Counted from the stretch's first letter, positions 17,504 to 27,154 are shown. The stretch: DNA of 64,000 bases from Paenibacillus hemerocallicola (GCF_006265175.1 NZ_VDCQ01000038.1:26249-90248); one strand, 5' to 3'. Translations and numbers: made by a program. Notes: generated by a model not told the origin, from the sequence alone.

Positions 17504-19678
17504 ATGAACCGACAACAGATCGGCTCGCTTCCCCGCGCCATGCGAATCGCTTTTGCGGGAGACAGCATTACTTGGGTGGACGGCATGCTGGACGACGGCT
17601 TCGTCGGAGAAGCCGACCTTTTCCTTCGCGAGACATTCGCGGAGACGATCATGCACGACCGGTTGACGATCTTCGGCCATGCGGAGACGATCCGCAGCCG
17701 GAAGTTCTACGGAGAGAGCGGCGTTCGGCTGACCGGGCAGGGCAGCGGAGCGGCGTTCGAATTGGGCGGCGATGAATTGAGCGTCGTACAAGCGTTGGAG
17801 CGGGGCAACGAGTCGGCGGCGCTAATCGACCTGTACGTGGACGGGGAGCTGTACGACACGTTTACGAACCGGAACGATTCGCCGTCGGGTGAACATAAAG
17901 TCAGTTTCATCGGGGACGGCGTCAAGCATACGTTTGATTTGGGACGTCCGTTTACATATGGGCACCGTGTCACGGTGGATGGAGCGGAAGTGGCGGGCGA
18001 GCTGAACAGCCGCGGCTACGGCGCCGCATTTCCCGCGAGCCTCGATTACAGAATTATCCGCCAATATGAGCCCGGACCGGATGGCGAACCGGAAGTGCGC
18101 CACGTGCTCCGTTTTCGCGAGCCGGTGTCCGAGGGCGCGGTGATCGAAGTGACCTATCGGTTCGGGGAAACGATCGCGTATGCGAAGACGACTATAGGAG
18201 AGACGGGGGAGCGTATCGGCTCGCCGCTGGAAAGCCGTTACGGCGAAGGCGGAGTCGCCTTCGACCCGGCCCGTCCGGTATCGGTGAGCAGCGGACTCGA
18301 TTTTCGCTCGACCGACGAGCGGGCAGTCCGGACATGGCGGTTCCCGCATGCCGCGCGGCGTACGTTCGAGCTCAAAATCCGCGGCTTCGATCCGCATGGC
18401 GGGGGCGAGGGAGAGCCGTATGTTCTGCTCAACTTCGTGACGAACCGGTTCCATCATGTCATGAACGCGGGAATCGGCGGCTAGACGGCCAATTTGTTCA
18501 ACAACGACCAAGGCTTGCGGAGCACGGGCCATTTGACGGCGTGGAAGCCGGATATCGTCTTCATCGGCTTGGGCACGAACGACGACTGGGAGGCGGGCAA
18601 CGGATTTGTCGCCAGCAGGCGGGTCGAAGGGCTGAAGGAAGAGGACGTCCGGCGGCTGCCGGTGCTGTTCGTGAGAAATTGCCGCTGCGATGGACCGGAC
18701 CGTTACAGCATCGATACGGCTGACCTTGTCGTATCGGCGGCAACCGAATATAGCGTATCGATAGACGGGGACGGAGCCGAGCTCGGCGACGTGAAGCCCG
18801 GCGATCTTGTCATCGTCGGCGACTATTTCGGTGATAATCGGAACGTGCAGAGCCGCATTATCGGGAGCTGGGACCCGCTGACCCGTACCGCCCGGTTCGA
18901 CGAACCGCTCGCGCCTACGGTCATTACGCCTAATGTCGGCCGGTACGTCGGGCAGGCGATCCGGATCAAGCGGGTCGACGGCTATGCCGCCGCCCTGGAG
19001 CGGATGATCGGAACGCTGAAGCGGGACTGCCCGCAGGCGCGTCTGGCTTTGTTCGAGACCGGGCTGAGCAACTTCCATACGCGGCTGTTGACCGGATATC
19101 CCGAAATGATCCGGCGCATAGCCGAGCGGAACGGCCTCGAACGGGTGGACATATACCGTCCGTTGTTCGAGTGGCAATATAGTCAGCCGTGCGACAAACG
19201 TGCCTATATCGGCCCGGACGAAGCCGTCTTCTCGACAGGCGCGGCCGAGTACCCGCTGCTCTCCTCCTCCGGCAAGGACATCGGGGAAGAAGCGGGGTAC
19301 CAGCTGCGCAATTGGTCCGTCCGAGTAGACGGGCGGGAGCGTTTCGGAGACGGCTGCCGCATCGAAGGCGGCTATGCGATCGCATTCCGCAACGATCTGG
19401 CGGCCGACGGATTGACGATCGAGGAGTGGAACGGCAGGTCCCGCAATCCGAAGGTGGCGTACCGGTTCATTCCATCCAGGCTCGTATTTGCTCAAGACGT
19501 CCCCGAGCGGGGAGCCGCCATCGAGGTGAGCGTATCGTCGGGCAAGTGGAGCTTGGACGATGCCCATCTCAACTTGCCTGGAGGCAAAGCCGTATACGGC
19601 CGGCAGGTGAAGGAGACGCTGCGGCGTATGGTGGCGCAGGCTTCACCGGAGCAGCAGTCGGACGCGTCCGGATCATGA
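17504..19678 (+). pseudogene. SGNH/GDSL hydrolase interrupted by one in-frame amber codon
   Basis: The frame reads through 724 codons except for TAG at 18482-18484 (codon 327). Before the stop: block I AFAGDSITW near residue 17 and a long beta-rich insertion. After it: TANLF and block III FIGLGTNDD. The stop falls inside block II, NAGIGG-stop-TANLF, where family members have a polar residue; a single C to T change from CAG would explain it. Both halves keep the same frame and codon use, so the lesion is recent, a sequencing error, or read through. Likely role: carbohydrate esterase acting with the preceding beta-helix protein. A start inside the second half would lack the nucleophile Ser. Confidence 0.8.
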
Positions 19679-19712
19679 TCGGTTTGCAGCCTGCAAGTCA
19701 CTGGGAATAGCG

Positions 19713-19767
19713 AAAGCCCCTTCTGTGCAAGCTTCGGAGTATTCCGCAGCCTGAGGAGGGGCTTTTT
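19713..19767. terminator. Terminator between SGNH hydrolase and spermidine-synthase-like gene
   Basis: AAAGCCCCT pairs with AGGGGCTTT across about 35 bases, and a T-run follows on the plus strand. The A-rich left flank may let it work for the convergent minus-strand gene too. Confidence 0.7.
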
Positions 19768-19807
19768 CCCTGTGTGTATTTTTATCGCAGTCGCAGTACC
19801 GCTTTTG

Positions 19808-20623
19808 TCATTTTGCAGCTTCTCCAACCCCGTCCAAGATCAAATGTCCCGGACCCGGAGCGAACTCCGCGAAGCCGGCCATGTGGCGAGCCTGAAACCG
19901 GATCGGTTTGCCGCTGCCCATCATAATGATATTTTTCGCATCCGTTATCCGATTGGAGGGCATGGAGAACGAGACGGTATGCGGAAAATGCTCGCTAAGC
20001 GTCGTATGAACGGCGTTGATCAGCCGGTCGTTGTCGCCTCTTCCGATCAGGTTCATTAGGATTGAGCCGCCTGCATGGAGCTTGTCCCGGGCGATGCGGA
20101 AAAACTCGCTGGAGATCAGGTGCCGTGGAGTGCCTTGTGCGTTGAAGGCGTCCAAAACAATATAATCGTACGTATCCGGCTTCTCCATGCAGAGAAGCTG
20201 CCGTCCGTCACCGATCACGACATGATCGCCGCTGCAGCCGAACCAGGCTTTGCTTATCTCCACGACTTTATCGTCCAGCTCCGCGACCTTGAATCGCTTC
20301 TCCGCAAAATAGCCGGCGATCGTCCCGATCCCGTGCCCGATCGCAAAGACGTCCTCGAACGCCGGATCGTTCTGCTTCATCAAATGAATAATCGCTCTCG
20401 GATATTCGAACACGATACGCTCCGGACGCTCCAGATCCATCGCCCCCTGAACCGCTTCGCCCGAAAATTGCATGATCCGGAAGCTTCCCTTCTCGCCGTA
20501 CAATTCCGATGTGTCATAGATCTCGATGCCCGCATTCGGGCCGGATGTTTTATACCTCAATTGCAAGCGATCGTACTCCTTTGACGCGCAAGTAATAGTC
20601 GTGCCGGTAGTTATCCTTTCCAT
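19808..20623 (-). CDS. Spermidine synthase-like SAM-dependent protein
   Basis: 271 residues of the polyamine-synthase-like methyltransferase fold. The cofactor loop is AIGHGIGTIAGYFAEK near residue 95, with an acidic AELDDKVVEISKAWF strand after it, then VIGDGRQLL and YDYIVLDAFNAQGTP. The glycine pattern is intact. It lacks an obvious N-terminal membrane domain and is short for a true SpeE, so aminopropyl transfer is only one option; many such proteins are of unknown activity. The ribosome site at the ATG is poor. It stands alone, convergent with the SGNH gene. Confidence 0.75.
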   Translation of the reverse strand: MERITTGTTITCASKEYDRLQLRYKTSGPNAGIEIYDTSELYGEKGSFRIMQFSGEAVQGAMDLERPERIVFEYPRAIIHLMKQNDPAFEDVFAIGHGIGTIAGYFAEKRFKVAELDDKVVEISKAWFGCSGDHVVIGDGRQLLCMEKPDTYDYIVLDAFNAQGTPRHLISSEFFRIARDKLHAGGSILMNLIGRGDNDRLINAVHTTLSEHFPHTVSFSMPSNRITDAKNIIMMGSGKPIRFQARHMAGFAEFAPGPGHLILDGVGEAAK

Positions 20624-20701
20624 CGTGCCGGCGCGCCTCGGCCTTGTCGTCTACGCCCCTTTCCAATCGGGACATTCGGCGGCCAAAGATGTCCGGTTCA
20701 C

Positions 20702-21649
20702 TCACCTTTTGTCTGCTATACTAACCCCAAGATGGCCATGATGGACCCGGTATTGCTCTGGCGTCATTCCGGTTCTCTGCACGAACAGCTGACGGAAATG
20801 CGGCGTCGCCCGATAGCCGACTTCCTCCGAGATTTGCTGCACGGACATCCCGCTCATGCGCAGCAGCTCTTTGGATACTTCGATCCGGTTGTCGAGCAGC
20901 TTCTGTTTAAAGGACATGTTGTAATATTGCTTCAGTACGCGATTGGCCTGTTTCGTGCTCAAGTTCAATTGTTCGGCCAACATTTCTATGGTCAAGCTTT
21001 GCCTGTAATGGCTGAAAAACAAATCGATGATGCGAAATCGCATCTCGTCATGGATGCGTTGAGGGAAAGGGCTCGATTCGTTCCTCTTCCCGTCCGGATG
21101 GAGCAGGCGCACGACTTGGACGATCAATTGCGAGAACAGGCTCTGCACGTTCGCATAAGCGCCGGTTGACGGCGTTTCGATCTCCGAGCGGATTTCCTCC
21201 ATCAGCAGGATGATCTTCCGATTGCTGTCGACGTCGCGGAATTGCCTGTAGGTTACGTTCGAGAGCGAATCGGCAATTTGCTCCGACTCCGACCGGGGAT
21301 ACCAGGCATCGGACAAAGGCGAAGAGTGGAACGAAAACTTCATCGTCGAGCGGACGAAAGAGGCGCCCTCGTCCGGTCTGAACGAGTGGAACACGTTCGG
21401 TCCGATCAAATGCAGCGAGCCGGGAAGCATGTCGAACTCGCTGTCTCCGATCGCCAATACGCCCGCACCCGAAATGATCGCATGCATTTCAAACGCCGAA
21501 TGCTTGTGGCTCGTCAAATTGCGTTCCACCCGGTTGGGCACAAACGTGGCGTCCAGCATAATATCGAATTGGAGCGAGCCGATCCGGATTTTGATGTTCA
21601 GCTGCTCCCAGAAGCTTCTGCGAAGAGTACGGTTGTCCAGGTAGACCAA
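20702..21649 (-). CDS. AraC family transcriptional regulator, cupin sensor
   Basis: 315 residues. A cupin-like domain (HKHSAFEMHAIISGAGVLAIGD, near residues 50 to 75) precedes two C-terminal HTH motifs: TIEMLAEQLNLSTKQANRVL and SVQQISEEVGYRATPHFRQLF. The start is set at TTG 21649 because AGAGGAGG lies nine bases upstream; a 21-residue extension to TTG 21712 has no ribosome site. It follows a spermidine-synthase-like gene on the same strand and is divergent, over 900 bp, from the sialidase-like gene. Its target is not evident. Confidence 0.88.
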   Translation of the reverse strand: MVYLDNRTLRRSFWEQLNIKIRIGSLQFDIMLDATFVPNRVERNLTSHKHSAFEMHAIISGAGVLAIGDSEFDMLPGSLHLIGPNVFHSFRPDEGASFVRSTMKFSFHSSPLSDAWYPRSESEQIADSLSNVTYRQFRDVDSNRKIILLMEEIRSEIETPSTGAYANVQSLFSQLIVQVVRLLHPDGKRNESSPFPQRIHDEMRFRIIDLFFSHYRQSLTIEMLAEQLNLSTKQANRVLKQYYNMSFKQKLLDNRIEVSKELLRMSGMSVQQISEEVGYRATPHFRQLFVQRTGMTPEQYRVHHGHLGVSIADKR

Positions 21650-21754
21650 TGTCAGATTCCTCCTCTTATGTCGGGACTGACTGGTACAAACATGACGGCG
21701 ATCCGCACCCAATAGGCGCGCACGCAGCTTACACCGAGAGATAGTGGGCGTTAG

Positions 21755-21945
21755 ATGGAAAATACGCCGTTATTCTCGACACGAATGCGAAATACCGGCT
21801 TTGGAATGGAAAATATGCAGTTAATTACGCACGTATCGGACATATCCGGCCGCATACTTGGAAATAGCTGTACTTTTTCCAGTTACCGTCGGCAACAAAC
21901 CTCCCTCATCCCAAATAGCTGTACTTTTTCCAGTTGCCCACGGTA
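21755..21945. repeat. Cluster of short intergenic dyad repeats
   Basis: Four related segments: ATGGAAAATACGCCGTTATT, ATGGAAAATATGCAGTTAAT, and two near-identical copies of AAATAGCTGTACTTTTTCC followed by AGTT at about 21863 and 21914. The last two read as the reverse complement form of the first two. Same family as in the gaps near 9000 and 25700. Confidence 0.7.
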
Positions 21946-21987
21946 ACGGGGCAGCTATCCATGTAAATAACGGTATGTTTTGAGGCG

Positions 21988-22179
21988 GTTGAAAAAGTCT
22001 GCAAAGAGAGGAAGCGCCGGAGACAAGAGGTGGGAGAAGGCGCTCCATATATCCGTTAAAATCGTGTTGTTTTTAAGACTTTAGGTGGTTACAACACGAT
22101 TTTAAAGTCAACCGCTTCGCTTTCCGCACACTTCCCCCATCTTTTTGTATGACAATTCTCTCTTTTTGACTTTTTCAAC
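21988..22179 (+). mobile_element. MITE-like element, copy 1 (192 bp)
   Basis: It begins GTTGAAAAAGTC and ends GACTTTTTCAAC, perfect 12-bp terminal inverted repeats; the similarity extends into AAAGAGAG on both sides. Inside are a long internal inverted repeat around AAAATCGTGTTG / CAACACGATTTT and no gene. A second copy lies inverted at 25803-25991. Non-autonomous; no matching transposase is in the window. Confidence 0.85.
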
Positions 22180-22550
22180 AACCATATTTTTCCGGTTCGA
22201 CACCCGCACCTTCAAAGAAGCAGAACGTTCAACGTATATCGCTTCGAACGGCGAGAATCAGCCAAACAAAGCGGGACACGGGATTATCCATGGCTTGTAC
22301 TAGTATACTATCATCCCGCTATGACATTGCCAATACGGTTGATGGCTGCGGAACGACATGGCGGTTCGGTACCGCGCATTTTGCCTTTGCACAGAGAGGA
22401 GGTGATCTTTCTTAACGACCGACGCGAAGTGCCTGATTCTTTCTCGAGATGCATGAAAATGCGCCTTGCGATCGCTGATCGAGCAATGATCAAAAGTAGC
22501 GGAAAGTCGTCAGAGGGCGGGAATCGATTTCAAAAAGGGGAGGGTGTAAG
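22180..22550. other. Gap in front of the sialidase-like gene, nothing recognised
   Basis: 371 bp without a credible gene. A weak frame at 22321 lacks coding character. No convincing promoter, operator or terminator was found apart from the AGGGG-type ribosome site at the end. Confidence 0.4.
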
Positions 22551-23534
22551 ATGGAAACCTATATCGCAATCGACAATGTATGCGCTTGGCCGAATTTGAC
22601 GCTGCTGCCGGACGGTACGATCGCGGCGGTACTGTTCAACAAGCCGAATCACAGTTTGGCCGAAGGCGAAGTGGAGTGCTGGGTCAGCTCCGACGGCGGA
22701 CGCTTGTGGCGGAAGCAAGGGGTGCCTGTTTCCAGTCAGCCTGGAGACAACAGGATGAATCATGCTGCCGGATTGGCTCATAACGGCGATTTGATCGTGT
22801 TGTGCTCGGGATGGACCCCGGCGCAGCCGCCGAGAAAGGTGCTGGAGCCGGTCGTATGCCGCTCTCGCGACGGCGGCTGCACTTGGGTGCAGGAAGGAGA
22901 CGTCGGGAAGCCGGAACAATCCGCGAGCATGATTCCTTACGGGGATATTGTCCGAGGCGGCGACGGCTTGCTCGGGGCAAGCTTTTACTCCTACAACGAA
23001 AGCAACGGCCAGATGTTCAACTATTTTTTGCGGAGCTACGATGACGGCAGAACATGGGTCGAACCGGTGCGGATCGGTCAGAAAAACGACGGAACTCCGA
23101 TTCCGGGCAATGAGACCGCGCTGTTGTGCATCGACGGGAAGCGGCTGGTCGCCGCCGGCCGGACGAAAAAGGAAAGAAATCTGGAGCTGTACGCTTCGGA
23201 GGATTTCGGCAAGACGTGGACCCATCAAGGCGCCCTGACGCTGGGCAATCAGCACCCGGCCCACCTTCTCATGCTGGAGGACGGCAGACTGCTGCTCACT
23301 TACGGCATGCGCAACAAAGGGTTTTACGGCATAGGCGCAAGAGTCAGCCGAGATTTAGGGGCAAGCTGGGACTTCCCGATTCATCTGGTCCGTTTCGAAA
23401 TCGCGACGGACGGGGGATATCCGTCGAGCGTGCAGTTGGACGACGGCACGATTGTCACCGCCTACTACAGCGATAAAGTCCCGTTTCATCACCGGTATCA
23501 TATGGGAGTGGCGCGTTGGAAACCGGACATGTAG
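22551..23534 (+). CDS. Asp-box (BNR) sialidase-like protein
   Basis: 327 residues of the six-bladed sialidase/neuraminidase fold. Five Asp boxes (S-x-D-x-G-x-x-W) are visible: SSDGGRLW, SRDGGCTW, SYDDGRTW, SEDFGKTW and SRDLGASW. There is no signal peptide, so it is cytosolic or exported in another way. The ATG at 22551 follows AAAAGGGGAGGG. True sialidase activity is uncertain because the arginine triad cannot be assigned by eye; the family also includes other glycan-acting enzymes. The following 270 bases hold a remnant of what seems a related protein. Confidence 0.82.
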   Translation: METYIAIDNVCAWPNLTLLPDGTIAAVLFNKPNHSLAEGEVECWVSSDGGRLWRKQGVPVSSQPGDNRMNHAAGLAHNGDLIVLCSGWTPAQPPRKVLEPVVCRSRDGGCTWVQEGDVGKPEQSASMIPYGDIVRGGDGLLGASFYSYNESNGQMFNYFLRSYDDGRTWVEPVRIGQKNDGTPIPGNETALLCIDGKRLVAAGRTKKERNLELYASEDFGKTWTHQGALTLGNQHPAHLLMLEDGRLLLTYGMRNKGFYGIGARVSRDLGASWDFPIHLVRFEIATDGGYPSSVQLDDGTIVTAYYSDKVPFHHRYHMGVARWKPDM

Positions 23535-23574
23535 GAGCCGGCGATTCAGTTCCTCATCAATGATTTGGCGCTGC

Positions 23575-23799
23575 GGAAATAGTTCCAACATCAACCGGTT
23601 CCGCCTCCAATACGATGACGGGGGTGTGACGTACTCCTCCTCCTGCTGTCCCGATGTGGTGAAAGACCGGCAAAGCCGGATATTTTTCATCGGGGTAATC
23701 AACGACGACAATTCGAACGGGAATTTGCCGCGTTATCCGTTGAGCATCGCCCGATTGGATACCGATTCGCTGTCGATCGTCAGAACCGGGTCGCGGTAA
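23575..23799 (+). pseudogene. C-terminal remnant of a sialidase-like or related glycan-active protein
   Basis: The frame encodes RFRLQYDDGGVTYSSS, then CPDVVKDRQSRIFFIGVIND and RYPLSIARLDTDSLSIV, which reads like the last blade of an Asp-box protein. There is no start codon with a ribosome site and no upstream part in frame. Probably a decayed second gene or tail left by a deletion. Confidence 0.5.
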
Positions 23800-24011
23800 T
23801 CGATGCCGTACGCTCGTGGCACGCAGTCGATAGCGAGAGAACTGCCCGCTATCCGGTAGATTATTCCACCCATTAGCCTATTTGGATGCAAGCGGGGAAA
23901 AATCGTCGTGCCTGCGCCATATCGGGCCGATCTCGATCAATTTGAAACCGTTATCAACAAATAGGAGATCCAATTGCATTGTTAATCGAATATCCGAAGG
24001 GGGAATCTCAC

Positions 24012-25349
24012 GTGTTCGCGACAAAAATGAATACAATGATTGCCGTAATGGCTGCGTGTCTTTTGGCGACGGGGTGTACGGGTGGGAGCGGGAGAGGAGA
24101 GACCGCGGAATCGGAGCGCGGTCCGACCGAACAAAAGGCCGATCCGAGGAAGATAGAGGAAACGCCGACCGAGCTTACCTTCACGCAGCCCGGTCTGTCG
24201 GAGGAGCTGTTCAACCAGCGATACGGCGACCAGCTCCGCAAAAAATTTCCTAACTTCAAAATTACGTATATATCGACGACCGCAGCCAACTTTGCCGATA
24301 CGATTGCCAGCATCCCGACGCTCGATGTAATGTTCGCCTCCGCCTCGGGCATGCCGCAATATTTGACCGGCTATAGGCTGGAGAACGATATAAGCGACCT
24401 GATCAAGAAATACAAGTACGACGTATCCAAGCTGCAGCCCGTGCCGATCGATGTGCAGCGGACGCTGAGCGGCGGGAGCATATACGGATTTCCGACGCAT
24501 ATCGGTACGCTTGTATTTTTGTACAACAAAGATTTGTTCGACAAATTCGGGATCGCTTATCCGAAGGACGGCATGACTTGGGACGAAATATACGAACTCG
24601 CCCGCAGAATGACGCGGAGCGACGGCGGCATCCAGTACAAGGGGCTGAGCATGGCATGGGAGCATGTGGTCGGCTGGAATCAGCTGTCCGCCCTTTATTT
24701 TGATCCGCAGACGGAAAAAGCGCAATATACGAATGACGGCGTGAAGCGGGTGTTCGAGAATGCCGCAAGGTTCTGGACGATCCCGGGCAACGAGCCGCCG
24801 AACCGAAAGTACGGCTTGGGCGCGATCCGCGACTGGTTTCTCAAGGACCAGACGACGGCCATGTATTTGGATGCGGACGGCTTGATCCGGATGACCGCCG
24901 ATGCATTGAAAAATTGGGATTTGGCGCGATACCCCGTCTTCTCCGACAATCGGGACACGGGACCGGCGCCGAATCCGACGTTCGGTTTTATTACCGGCAA
25001 GAGCAAGCAGCGGGATGCGGCGTTTCTGGCGCTCGCCTATTTGACCTCCGAGCAATATCAGGAATGGGCGGCCAAAACGTTGGGCTCCCTGCCGTCCTTG
25101 CGCAATGCGGAGCCGTTGATCAAAAATTTCGGGGAGAGCATCCCGAACTTTGCGGGCAAAAACGTCCAAGCGCTGCTGTTTCCGAAGAGCGCGCAAATGC
25201 AGCAGACGTCCCCGTACTATAATTCCGTAGGCGTCAGGGAAATAACGACCGCGATCAACGATTATTTGGCCGGCAAAGACGCCAACACCGTATTGCGGGA
25301 AGCTTCCGAGCGGGCCGACAAAAAAGTGGCCGAGGAGAAGGCGAAATAA
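24012..25349 (+). CDS. Extracellular solute-binding lipoprotein, paralogue of the one at 11658
   Basis: 445 residues. The GTG at 24012 follows AAGGGGGA and gives a lipoprotein signal (MNTMIAVMAACLLATGC) with a slightly atypical lipobox ATGC. A charged linker follows, then the binding fold with FLYNKDLFDKFGIAYPKDG and MTWDEIYELARRMTRSDGG, nearly the same wording as the lipoprotein at 11658. No permease or regulator gene is adjacent; the sialidase-like gene is upstream on the same strand. Ligand probably an oligosaccharide or glycan part; not determined. A terminator follows. Confidence 0.9.
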   Translation: MFATKMNTMIAVMAACLLATGCTGGSGRGETAESERGPTEQKADPRKIEETPTELTFTQPGLSEELFNQRYGDQLRKKFPNFKITYISTTAANFADTIASIPTLDVMFASASGMPQYLTGYRLENDISDLIKKYKYDVSKLQPVPIDVQRTLSGGSIYGFPTHIGTLVFLYNKDLFDKFGIAYPKDGMTWDEIYELARRMTRSDGGIQYKGLSMAWEHVVGWNQLSALYFDPQTEKAQYTNDGVKRVFENAARFWTIPGNEPPNRKYGLGAIRDWFLKDQTTAMYLDADGLIRMTADALKNWDLARYPVFSDNRDTGPAPNPTFGFITGKSKQRDAAFLALAYLTSEQYQEWAAKTLGSLPSLRNAEPLIKNFGESIPNFAGKNVQALLFPKSAQMQQTSPYYNSVGVREITTAINDYLAGKDANTVLREASERADKKVAEEKAK

Positions 25350-25400
25350 CATGGCGGCCGGAGCGGTCGCCGGTCCAAATGGAGTATAGGTTCGGGAATC

Positions 25401-25436
25401 GGCTGCCTGAAGCATCATCCGGGCAGCTTTTGTTTT
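25401..25436 (+). terminator. Terminator of the second solute-binding protein gene
   Basis: GCTGCC pairs with GGCAGC across a 14-base loop and is followed by TTTTGTTTT. Confidence 0.7.
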
Positions 25437-25619
25437 GCCTTGCGGTAACGATAACGACGGCTTGGCTGCTGCGTAACCCCGAACAGTCCTTTTTTGCCAT
25501 TCGTATCCGGTCATGAACGGTTTCTTCAACGAAAATCGGCGGAATTCTGCAACTAAACGGCACCATCCGTTCGTCTAATGGGAGAAGGGTTCTTCCAAGA
25601 CCGGTGAATAAGTCGATCA

Positions 25620-25802
25620 AACTGGAAAACATGCATTTATTTTAGGGGAGAGCGTCATTTTTCTGTTGTTAACTGGAAAAACTCCAGCTATTTTCTCGTG
25701 TTTCGACCATTTAGCGATTTGGCGGCGAAATAACTGCAGAATTTCCATTTATTTCGGCGAGTACAGCCTGATTCCTGAGATTAACTGCATCAATTCAGGT
25801 TG
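25620..25802. repeat. Cluster of short intergenic dyad repeats
   Basis: Segments such as ACTGGAAAACATGCATTTAT, TTAACTGGAAAAACTCCAGC, AAATAACTGCAGAATTTCC and TTAACTGCATCAATT belong to the same family as those near 9000 and 21800. No gene is seen between 25437 and 26107. Confidence 0.65.
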
Positions 25803-25991
25803 TTGAAAAGTCAAAAAGAGAGATTTGGAATACAAAAAGAGATGGGGGAAATGTGCGGAAAGCGAAGCGGTTGACTTTAAAATCGTGTTGTAACCGCTAA
25901 AATCTTACAAACAACACGATGTTAACGGATGTGGAGCGCATTCCCCCACCTCTTGTCTCCGGCGCTTCCTCTCTTTGCAGACTTTTTCAAC
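25803..25991 (-). mobile_element. MITE-like element, copy 2 (189 bp, inverted relative to copy 1)
   Basis: It begins GTTGAAAAGTC (one A shorter than copy 1) and ends GACTTTTTCAAC. Interior segments GGAAAGCGAAGCGGTTGAC and CACCTCTTGTCTCCGGCGC are shared with copy 1 on the other strand. The two copies bracket the sialidase-like and solute-binding genes. Confidence 0.85.
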
Positions 25992-26107
25992 AGCTTCATC
26001 AATTACAGTTAGTACGCGGAGGGCAGACTTCTAATTGTCCGCCGTCGGCCCTTGCAGGACGCTCCGCAAATTCATTCTCCGGACTATCCGGAAAGGGGAA
26101 GGAACCC

Positions 26108-26620
26108 ATGAAACAAACGATCTTCGCAATGGTATCGCTCTTCCTCCTCCTCCTCGTTTCGACGGTCCCGGCCTACGGACTATCGTGCGCACAGCCGTCG
26201 CGGGCAAGCGAAGAGTTTGACACGAGCGAATCGGTGTTCCGGGGAACGGTGACCGGCAAAAAGCGGACGGCGTCCGGTACGGCGGTTACGTTCAAAGTAC
26301 ACGAAGTTTGGAAAGGCTCGCCTGCCCGGGCGGCTGAATTGTTGGAGAGCGATATGTGGCTGACCTTCGAGAAAGGCAAGCAATATTTGGTGTACGTCGA
26401 TACGGACAAGGACGGCCGACGCGCCAATTTATGCGGGAACACGAAGCCGTGGGAGCTCGGCAGAACGGACGCGGCCACATTCGGCGCGTCTTCAATCGCG
26501 CTGTATGATGAAGAACGACCGGGATTCCCCGGCTGGGGAATCCCCGCTGTAGTCGGAGCGACAGCGATATCGGCCTATTTCGCGTTCAGGTTTTGGCGAG
26601 GCCGGGCATCGAGGCATTAG
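26108..26620 (+). CDS. Secreted TIMP/netrin-like protein with C-terminal membrane anchor
   Basis: 170 residues. A Sec signal peptide (MKQTIFAMVSLFLLLLVS, cut near AYG-LSC) precedes SCAQPSRASEEFDTSESVFRG, the usual start of bacterial proteins resembling tissue inhibitors of metalloproteases. A second Cys lies in NLCGNT and could pair with the first. Residues 143 to 165 form a transmembrane helix followed by RFWRGRASRH. Likely anchored on the outer face of the membrane. Function in bacteria unknown. The ATG at 26108 follows AAAGGGGAAGGAA. Confidence 0.7.
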   Translation: MKQTIFAMVSLFLLLLVSTVPAYGLSCAQPSRASEEFDTSESVFRGTVTGKKRTASGTAVTFKVHEVWKGSPARAAELLESDMWLTFEKGKQYLVYVDTDKDGRRANLCGNTKPWELGRTDAATFGASSIALYDEERPGFPGWGIPAVVGATAISAYFAFRFWRGRASRH

Positions 26621-26689
26621 AACAAGCCGGGATCGACTTGCTTTCCTGGAGATGCGCTTGCCAAATAACCGACTTGGAAGGAGATGCGA

Positions 26690-27121
26690 TTGGGACAAAT
26701 GACCCGTTATTTGTTCATGTGGCTTGCGTTCGTCATTTTATACAGTGTCGCCGTTACAGGACTGGAAGTATGGGAAGGAAATAAAATTACGACGACCGAG
26801 TATTACGGCCTGCGCAATATCGGGCTTATTTACTTGGCCGTAACAGTCTTGCCGGCCATCGGACTGTATCCTGTAACGTTGCTGCCCTTGTCCGTCTTGA
26901 TCGGTAAAGTTATCAAACCGATGCCGGTTCGGCTGCTCTTATATTGTGCGGCGGGATGTTTCGGCGGAATATGGATATTCCGCAGCCTGTACGACGATTA
27001 TTTCGTCAAAGGATACGGCTTGAACATAAGCAGCGCCGTATTGGTCTTCGGTGCGTTCGGCCTCGCCTATGCGCTGGCCGATCACTATATCGCGTCGAGA
27101 CACCCGTCGGAAAGACGGTGA
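26690..27121 (+). CDS. Small integral membrane protein, function unknown
   Basis: 143 residues with four hydrophobic segments (about 7 to 25, 42 to 70, 80 to 100 and 112 to 130). I do not recognise a family. The TTG at 26690 is preferred because AAGGAG ends six bases upstream; ATG 26684 abuts the ribosome site and ATG 26699 is 15 bases away. It lies 69 bp after the TIMP-like gene and may be co-transcribed with it. Confidence 0.6.
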   Translation: MGQMTRYLFMWLAFVILYSVAVTGLEVWEGNKITTTEYYGLRNIGLIYLAVTVLPAIGLYPVTLLPLSVLIGKVIKPMPVRLLLYCAAGCFGGIWIFRSLYDDYFVKGYGLNISSAVLVFGAFGLAYALADHYIASRHPSERR

Positions 27122-27154
27122 TTTGAAGCGAAGCTTGCGAAGAATGCAAGTTCT

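Noticed and set aside
22321..22599. Plus-strand frame before the sialidase-like gene
   Set aside because: Composition is not protein-like, it overlaps the start of the real gene, and it has no family resemblance.
25780..26005. CATCAATT as target duplication of MITE copy 2
   Set aside because: It occurs on both sides, but 7 and 4 bases away from the element ends rather than directly adjacent, and copy 1 has no equivalent.
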